The notes under the pieces were generated by a model. It was not told the DNA's origin and made no database searches. It was given only the letters and a program-made list of their open reading frames with translations. 10,416 bases of DNA from Flavobacteriales bacterium UBA6049 (lineage in GTDB: Bacteria > Bacteroidota > Bacteroidia > Flavobacteriales_G > Salibacteraceae): the NCBI GenBank assembly GCA_002429085.1, contig DIYR01000194.1:1-10416 (forward strand), given 5' to 3'. The translations under genes and the position numbers were made by a program. Positions 7,201-10,416 of this stretch are shown here, piece by piece (within the stretch, counting starts at the first letter, position 1; each line of letters begins with the position of its first letter).

Positions 7201-8008
7201 TACACAAGGTGCTACCGCCATTGTAGAAAGCATGGCCCAGTATTCTGCGCTTATGGTGATGGAAAAACTGTTAGGCAAAGATAAAATAGATAAATTTCTA
7301 CGCCTGGAAATGAATAACTATCTCAAGGGAAGAAGTGCTGAAATTCAACAAGAGCAATCATTAAACCGGGTGGAAAATCAATTCTATATCCGTTACAACA
7401 AAGGTTCGGTAGTACTGTATGCTTTAAAAGATTACATTGGGGAAAAACGTATGAATAATGCTTTGAAAAAGTATGTCGCTAAAGTGGCTAACCAATCGGC
7501 GCCTTATACTACTACCAATGAATGGATCAAATTTTTGCGAGAAGCCACTCCCGATTCGTTGCAATATGTGATTACCGATATGTTTGAGACCATTACTTTG
7601 TATGACAACAAGGTAGAGAGTTTGGGTTACCAGAAAAAGGGCAATCAGTATGAAATCACGCTTAAAGTAAACAGTAAAAAACTAAAAGCTGATGGCTATG
7701 GTGTAGAGAAAGAAGCTCCTTTAAACGATTATATAGATATTGGAGTATTTGCTCGTACCAAAGTAAAGATACCACTAAAAGGCAAAACTCGTAGTGGTCA
7801 GCCAAGATACCGTACCAAACGAGAAAACAAGGTACTATATTTAAAGAAGCACAAAATCACTCGAAATACCCAAACGATTAAAGTGTTGGTAGATGAAAAG
7901 CCTTACAGTGCAGGCATTGATCCTTATAACAAGCTTATAGATCGCAAAACGGGTGATAACAAGTGGATTTTCAGCCCAGATGGAAAACTAAAAACTGGTA
8001 AAAAATAA
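4292..8008 (+). CDS. ABC-2-type permease fused to an M1-family aminopeptidase
   Basis: This 1238-residue fusion has an N-terminal permease part (residues 1 to about 606) with two six-to-seven-helix blocks separated by a basic linker (about 275-315), roughly 13 membrane segments in all. From about 610 to the end it is an M1-type peptidase: a beta-rich region first (from about 620), then the gluzincin core. The zinc site is HEVAHQWW with His955, Glu956 and His959, and third ligand Glu979 in VESMAQY. YSEN (930-933) stands where M1 enzymes have GAMEN, and a RYNKGSVVLY segment near 1033 matches the region of the transition-state Tyr. An odd helix count with the N-terminus inside would put the peptidase in the periplasm. 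This fusion is known from Bacteroidota annotations as an ABC permease/M1 aminopeptidase. The domain suggests handling of peptides, but substrate and direction are unknown. The spacing HEXXH-x19-Glu differs by one from the classical M1 x18. Confidence 0.93.
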   Translation: MFKAIFSFEIKYRLNRPATYLYFLIFALVGLLYGAIMGGAFGSEVAVMITGGGKNNANSPHNIATITGALSQISIFVIAAFMGVPVYRDFEHKTYALFFTKPISKWSYLGGRFFGSLLVTSLVLLSISLGLMMSQWLPGVNADKYGAFNLMYYLHPYFLSVLPFTIFTGAIFFATVSLSRNQLFIYLNALLVLALILGAGFLGGKIDNKVISSLLDPTGQTAIAKATELWTVSERNAQMTPLTSLIVLNRVIWVGIGILVLAFTYTRFTFAFTGRGKVAKAPSKARNPQTGKVRKPSSIPTIQKITLPSVRQDFGIGHSFRLLRVLTRKEFRQVLFNPIFLVIVAVGVLFMIIGVISNGQVLETPALPVTYQILDLLSGSFNIFILAIVVFYSGEMVWTERQHRVHLMYDALPIPNWLSFASKFLAMIIIELALMTLIMVVGVLYQAGQGFFDIKFGLYIQELYGIQMLDLLIFTILTFFIHIVVNNKYFGFFAVVLVYFFFSTILPYLGVTHKLFLFRSAPTVIYSDMNGYGHFLQGYLAFKTYWLLLSIALLVLANGLWLRGTDSFFKIRWRNAFQSFTRAARLTFILSLVGFVMMGSYIYYNTNVLNEFTTGKDVQKAQANYEKKYKKYENRLQPRVTDVSLEVDLFPYQRSVKAKGRYILQNKTNASIDSIHINFSNSITLKKMQWNRKAKAVLEDTELAYYIYQLDEPLKPQATIELSFEFENTIKGFANNNTNNFLTYNGTFINQGLFPKVGYQPNAELQNNDIRKGYELGNRRRVPALEDEEARKNNALTNDSDWINFEIKASTTDDQILVAPGYLQNEWKKDGRRYFHYKMDKPILNFYSILSAKYAVKKDVWKSKDGKEVNLEIYYHPEHDYNLDRMIKGMKGALSYCSENFSPYQYRQMRILEFPRYAGFAQSFANTVPYSENIGFTADIDDSKDIDYVLYVTAHEVAHQWWAHQVIPANTQGATAIVESMAQYSALMVMEKLLGKDKIDKFLRLEMNNYLKGRSAEIQQEQSLNRVENQFYIRYNKGSVVLYALKDYIGEKRMNNALKKYVAKVANQSAPYTTTNEWIKFLREATPDSLQYVITDMFETITLYDNKVESLGYQKKGNQYEITLKVNSKKLKADGYGVEKEAPLNDYIDIGVFARTKVKIPLKGKTRSGQPRYRTKRENKVLYLKKHKITRNTQTIKVLVDEKPYSAGIDPYNKLIDRKTGDNKWIFSPDGKLKTGKK

Positions 8009-8050
8009 TTTATAGATACTATGTAATTTCTTGGTAATATCCACGACAGA

Positions 8051-8081
8051 TTAGGTAGTGAGTCAAATTCATTTATATTTG
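8051..8081 (+). promoter_or_regulatory. Bacteroidota-type promoter for the DUF4199 gene
   Basis: TTAG (8051-8054), a 19-nt spacer, and TATATTTG (8074-8081) match the Bacteroidota housekeeping pattern TTTG-N19-TAnnTTTG, with the -7 element perfect and one mismatch in the -33 element. Transcription would start near 8088, giving a leader of about 45 nt. This also suggests the downstream gene is not simply the third gene of the ABC operon. Confidence 0.5.
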
Positions 8082-8134
8082 TACAAACAGGTATTGCCAG
8101 TTGCAATTGTTAAACTTAAAAACACTAAAACACA

Positions 8135-8710
8135 ATGGAAGACTTCTCTAACCAAGATGATTATAGATACGAATACGAAGAAGACAAGCCGTCTTTTACC
8201 GTAGGACAAGCCATTCTAAAATATGGCTTATACCTCGGGCTGGCCATTATTGGCTTCAATTTGCTTATTTTTCTAACTAAAATGTACTTGAGCGAGATTT
8301 CAAGCCTGATTTATGCATTGTATATTACCGCCATGGTTTTTGCGGTAATTGAGTTCAAGAAAAAGAACGAAGGTTTTATGAGTTTTGGACAGGGAGTAGG
8401 GATAGGAACTGGAGTAGCTACACTTGGTGCAGGTGTAATAGGTGCATTATTTTACTTTGTTTATATCAACGCCATTCAGCCAGAAATTGGTCAACATATT
8501 CAAGAATATGCTATCGAGCAATCCAGAAAAGTACTTGAGAGTTTTAATTATACCGAAGAACAAATAGAAAAATCGCAGGAAGCTAGCCAAAAATTCAACA
8601 ATCCCATGCTTCAATGGTTTGTCAATTTGCTTGGAGTAGCATTGCTAGGGGTAATTTTTGCCTTAATTATTTCGGCTTTTACCAAGAAAAAACGCCCTCT
8701 ATTTGAATAG
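8135..8710 (+). CDS. DUF4199 family membrane protein
   Basis: This 191-residue integral membrane protein matches DUF4199, a family found largely in Bacteroidota with no assigned function. An acidic, Tyr-rich N-terminus (residues 1-19) is followed by four hydrophobic segments at about 28-48, 56-73, 88-113 and 159-182. Between the second and third is the family hallmark EFKKKNEGFMSFGQGVGIG (73-91). A soluble, charged helical loop lies at about 116-157, and the protein ends with a basic KKKRP stretch. It starts at ATG 8135, about 126 nt after the permease, behind its own promoter, and ends just before a strong terminator, so it is probably a single-gene unit. A functional link to the ABC transporter is not shown by the sequence. 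Confidence 0.9.
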   Translation: MEDFSNQDDYRYEYEEDKPSFTVGQAILKYGLYLGLAIIGFNLLIFLTKMYLSEISSLIYALYITAMVFAVIEFKKKNEGFMSFGQGVGIGTGVATLGAGVIGALFYFVYINAIQPEIGQHIQEYAIEQSRKVLESFNYTEEQIEKSQEASQKFNNPMLQWFVNLLGVALLGVIFALIISAFTKKKRPLFE

Positions 8711-8734
8711 AAATCAAATCTTTTAAGATAAATA

Positions 8735-8781
8735 AAAACCGTCAAAGTGTACACAGTATGCTTTGGCGGTTTTCTTTTTAT
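8735..8781 (+). terminator. Rho-independent terminator after the DUF4199 gene
   Basis: AAAACCGTCAAAG (8735-8747) pairs with CTTTGGCGGTTTT (8761-8773), a 13-bp stem with one G-U pair. The 13-nt loop contains GTGTACAC, itself a palindrome. A T-rich run (CTTTTTATT) follows. It begins 24 nt after the stop codon. Confidence 0.85.
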
Positions 8782-8909
8782 TAAATTGTTATTTTTAAAA
8801 TTGGATCTACAAAAATAATAGGCTTTTTTTGGGGCGATTCAGGTTTTTTACTACCTTTCACTTGTTTATGCCGTATTTTGCTTTGATGCTCTAATTATTT
8901 TTCGAAAAA

Positions 8910-8925
8910 CTAATAAAGGTATTAG
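8910..8925. repeat. Short inverted repeat in an otherwise empty gap
   Basis: CTAATA-AAGG-TATTAG has 6-bp arms and lies about 110 nt upstream of the SiaB-type kinase start. It is the only notable structure in the 325-nt gap 8711-9035 besides the terminator at its left end and AT-rich symmetric tracts such as TAAATAATTTA near 8983. No exact promoter match was found before the kinase; CATTTTTG (8957-8964) is a one-mismatch -7 candidate without a good partner. Confidence 0.2.
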
Positions 8926-9035
8926 CTATTTCTTATGAAATGATAGAGTGATTGAGCATTTTTGCATAAAATGTGCTTGGATAAATAATTTATTGTTTTA
9001 CTTCACAACTTTCGGATAATCAGTTGGTGTTACAA

Positions 9036-9581
9036 ATGTCTGAAAAATTTAACGTATTCGAATTTTATAGCCAAATAGAGCAAGAAAACATTCTGCTTTC
9101 CTATAAAGGTCCTGTTACTGACTTCTTGCTAACTGAGTTTAGCAATGATATCCGAGCACAACTCAAAGACGAAAGAAAAGCTGGTAAAAAAGTATTTGCG
9201 ATTTTTATGGAGTTGGCTCAAAATGTACTCTATTATTCTACCGAAATAGATGGTTTTGATGGCAACGACAAGGTAGGTATTTTAGCCGTAAGCCAAATCG
9301 GAGATGCTTATACTGTGATGACTGGCAATATGGTTCCTGCCGAAATTGTCCCCAAACTAGTCGCTAAGTGCGAAAAAATTAATTCCCTTGATCGTGATTC
9401 GCTAAGAGCTTACAAACGAGAATTGCGTGATTCCCCCCCACATACCGGAAGCAAAGGGGCAGGCATAGGCTTGGTACAGGTAGCTTTGACTGCCAACAAC
9501 CACCTGGATGCACATATGGAACAAGTAGATGATGACCACTACATGTTTTTGCTTACTGTAAAAGTGCCCAAGAGTCAATAA
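9036..9581 (+). CDS. SiaB family protein kinase (DUF6272, GHKL-type fold)
   Basis: This 181-residue cytoplasmic protein matches the SiaB family in length and motifs. In Pseudomonas, SiaB is the kinase that phosphorylates the small protein SiaC, opposed by the phosphatase SiaA; unphosphorylated SiaC activates the diguanylate cyclase SiaD. The GHKL-like N-box is ELAQN (Glu59, Asn63) followed by VLYYS. The glycine-rich ATP-lid box is GSKGAGIGL (138-146). Both are intact, so kinase activity is expected. The start ATG at 9036 is preferred; an in-frame TTG (9024) would add four residues (MVLQ) but is a rarer start. No SiaC (DUF1987), PP2C phosphatase or cyclase gene is seen next to it: the left neighbour is unrelated and the right one is convergent, so its partner must be encoded elsewhere or beyond the window. 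Confidence 0.88.
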   Translation: MSEKFNVFEFYSQIEQENILLSYKGPVTDFLLTEFSNDIRAQLKDERKAGKKVFAIFMELAQNVLYYSTEIDGFDGNDKVGILAVSQIGDAYTVMTGNMVPAEIVPKLVAKCEKINSLDRDSLRAYKRELRDSPPHTGSKGAGIGLVQVALTANNHLDAHMEQVDDDHYMFLLTVKVPKSQ

Positions 9582-9590
9582 TAGGTTTTA

Positions 9591-9944
9591 CTATTCGCGA
9601 TTAGCGCCTTTTTGTTCGAGCCAACGAACTTTTTCCTGCACTTCTTCCTGATACTCCTTGATCAAGTCATTGACAAACCACTGTACATATTGTTTTACTT
9701 GGGTTTGGTCTTGATGGCTTAGTTCACGGTTTTGTTGTTCTAGCAAATCCTCAAACATTTGAGTCAGATTAATCACCGTTTTTTTGTACACTTCCTGATA
9801 TAAGCCGCTCATTTCAGTAGCTAAATGTGGATTACGGTATATAAAATCAGCCAATAAAATAATGCTGAGCTCCTTGTTAATCAGGTCTCCAATATTCTTT
9901 TCATTACCAGCCAATACTTGCTGAACAATCTCAGGCACATTCAT
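9591..9944 (-). CDS. Conserved-looking helical protein, unknown function
   Basis: This 117-residue soluble protein is not recognised as a named family. It has no signal peptide, membrane segment or Cys, and is predicted to be mostly helical, with an amphipathic region around 1-33 (EIVQQVLAGNEKNIGDLI) and long charged helices at about 44-74 and 79-112 rich in Gln and Glu, possibly coiled. ATG at 9942-9944 is the natural start. Its stop lies 9 nt from the stop of the convergent SiaB-type kinase. Its start lies only 24 nt past the U-tract of the upstream iron-sulfur subunit terminator, so expression probably depends on readthrough or on a promoter overlapping that hairpin. No catalytic motif is visible. 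Confidence 0.75.
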   Translation of the reverse strand: MNVPEIVQQVLAGNEKNIGDLINKELSIILLADFIYRNPHLATEMSGLYQEVYKKTVINLTQMFEDLLEQQNRELSHQDQTQVKQYVQWFVNDLIKEYQEEVQEKVRWLEQKGANRE

Positions 9945-9968
9945 AATTTTGTGTTAAAATAAACGCAT

Positions 9969-10005
9969 AAAAAAACAGAGACAAGAGGCCAGCTCTCATC
10001 TCTGT
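9969..10005 (-). terminator. Rho-independent terminator of the iron-sulfur subunit gene
   Basis: On the minus strand, ACAGAGA pairs with TCTCTGT (7 bp, 9975-9981 with 9999-10005), and inside a 2x2 internal loop AGAG pairs with CTCT around a 5-nt loop. The stem is followed by a run of seven T (9969-9975). It lies 43 nt after the iron-sulfur subunit stop and just ahead of the 117-residue gene, so it may also act as an attenuator for that gene. Confidence 0.85.
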
Positions 10006-10048
10006 ATATATTATGATTAATAATCAACAATTAAAAGCCAATCATCAA

Positions 10049-10416
10049 TTATGCATTTTTAGAAGTCACCTTGGCACCATAGTACTCGCGGTTCATGCGA
10101 GCAATTGAAGATAAAGGAATCTCTTTTGGACATTCTGCCGAGCAAGCACCCGTATTAGTACAAGCACCAAAACCTTCTTCGTCCATCTGAGCTACCATTT
10201 TTTCTACACGTTCCTTACGCTCAGTTTTTCCTTGTGGAAGCAACGCCAACTGTGATACTTTTGCCGATACAAATAACATCGCTGACGCATTTTTACAAGC
10301 GGCTACACAAGCTCCACAACCAATACAAGCAGCAACGTTAAAAGCTTCATCTGCAATACTTTTAGGAATTGGAATCTCATTAGCATCTACATTTACCCCA
10401 GTATTTACTGATACAT
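10049..10416 (-). CDS. sdhB: Succinate dehydrogenase/fumarate reductase iron-sulfur subunit (C-terminal part)
   Basis: This is the C-terminal 121 residues of the B subunit, which carries electrons between the flavin site and quinone in respiratory complex II at the inner face of the cytoplasmic membrane. The gene runs off the right edge, so its start and the [2Fe-2S] domain lie outside. A CxxCxxCxxxC motif in ACIGCGACVAACK (around 10295-10327) provides the [4Fe-4S] ligands. A second motif, CTNTGACSAECP (Cys codons at 10160-10162, 10142-10144 and 10130-10132), fits the [3Fe-4S] site, with the last Cys-Pro shared in the classical way. NASAMLFVSAKVSQLALLPQG is typical of Bacteroidota subunits. 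The frame is open to the window edge above the internal ATG (10277-10279), so that ATG is not the start. It ends with SKNA and TAA at 10049-10051, and a terminator follows. The frdB name would be equally fair without the other subunits. Confidence 0.95.
   Translation of the reverse strand, partial: VSVNTGVNVDANEIPIPKSIADEAFNVAACIGCGACVAACKNASAMLFVSAKVSQLALLPQGKTERKERVEKMVAQMDEEGFGACTNTGACSAECPKEIPLSSIARMNREYYGAKVTSKNA

Noticed and set aside
3170..8051. Shared 11-mer CCACGACAGAT at 3170-3180 and 8041-8051, each about 95-110 nt before a start codon
   Set aside because: Several identical 11-mers are expected by chance in a 10-kb window and the flanks do not match, so a common operator is not supported.
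8781..8861. Minus-strand Lys-rich frame of 26 codons from a GTG
   Set aside because: It has no ATG, is very short, overlaps the terminator's T-rich run and is AT-rich; the Lys-rich composition is expected from A-rich DNA.
9024..9035. TTG start giving four extra residues on the SiaB-type kinase
   Set aside because: An ATG lies four codons downstream and the protein then begins MSEKF, with a family-typical length.
1..10416. CRISPR array, tRNA or rRNA gene, insertion sequence
   Set aside because: No regularly spaced repeat series, cloverleaf, rRNA-like stretch, transposase or terminal inverted repeats were seen.

Overview
The window reads as chromosomal DNA of a marine-type Bacteroidota bacterium, most like the Cytophagales (Microscilla-like) by inference. 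The grounds are AT-rich DNA, no clear Shine-Dalgarno sites before most starts, a Bacteroidota-style promoter (TTAG-N19-TATATTTG) before one gene, and families common in that phylum: DUF4199, an ABC permease fused to an M1 aminopeptidase, a SiaB-type kinase, and a succinate dehydrogenase iron-sulfur subunit with its typical tail. No rRNA, tRNA, CRISPR array, transposase or integrase was seen.

Region 1 (1-1284). Two small plus-strand genes sit close together: a two-helix membrane protein, and a 174-residue protein made of two copies of a 60-residue winged-helix-like unit. They end at a strong hairpin terminator. Beyond it lie two near-identical short palindromes, a clean 56-codon minus-strand ORF, and a pair of 20-bp-phased direct repeats resembling a LytTR binding site.

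Region 2 (1285-8008). A minus-strand regulator (TolB/FlgO-like domain, TPR helices, C-terminal LytTR domain, no membrane segment) is divergent from a two-gene ABC operon. The operon encodes an ATPase and a 1238-residue permease carrying an M1 zinc aminopeptidase domain, predicted to lie in the periplasm. The divergent layout suggests, but does not prove, that the regulator controls the transporter. A perfect 7-bp inverted repeat lies just before the ATPase start.

Region 3 (8009-9035). A four-helix DUF4199 membrane protein has its own recognisable promoter and terminator. About 250 bp of AT-rich DNA with no convincing gene follows.

Region 4 (9036-10416). A SiaB-family GHKL-type protein kinase converges, with a 9-nt gap, on an unrecognised 117-residue helical protein. 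That gene lies directly behind the terminator of the iron-sulfur subunit gene of succinate dehydrogenase/fumarate reductase, which runs off the right edge.

The best candidates for something undescribed are the LytTR-like repeat plus small ORF next to the regulator, the TolB-like/TPR/LytTR regulator paired with the peptidase-fused ABC transporter, and the tandem winged-helix protein.
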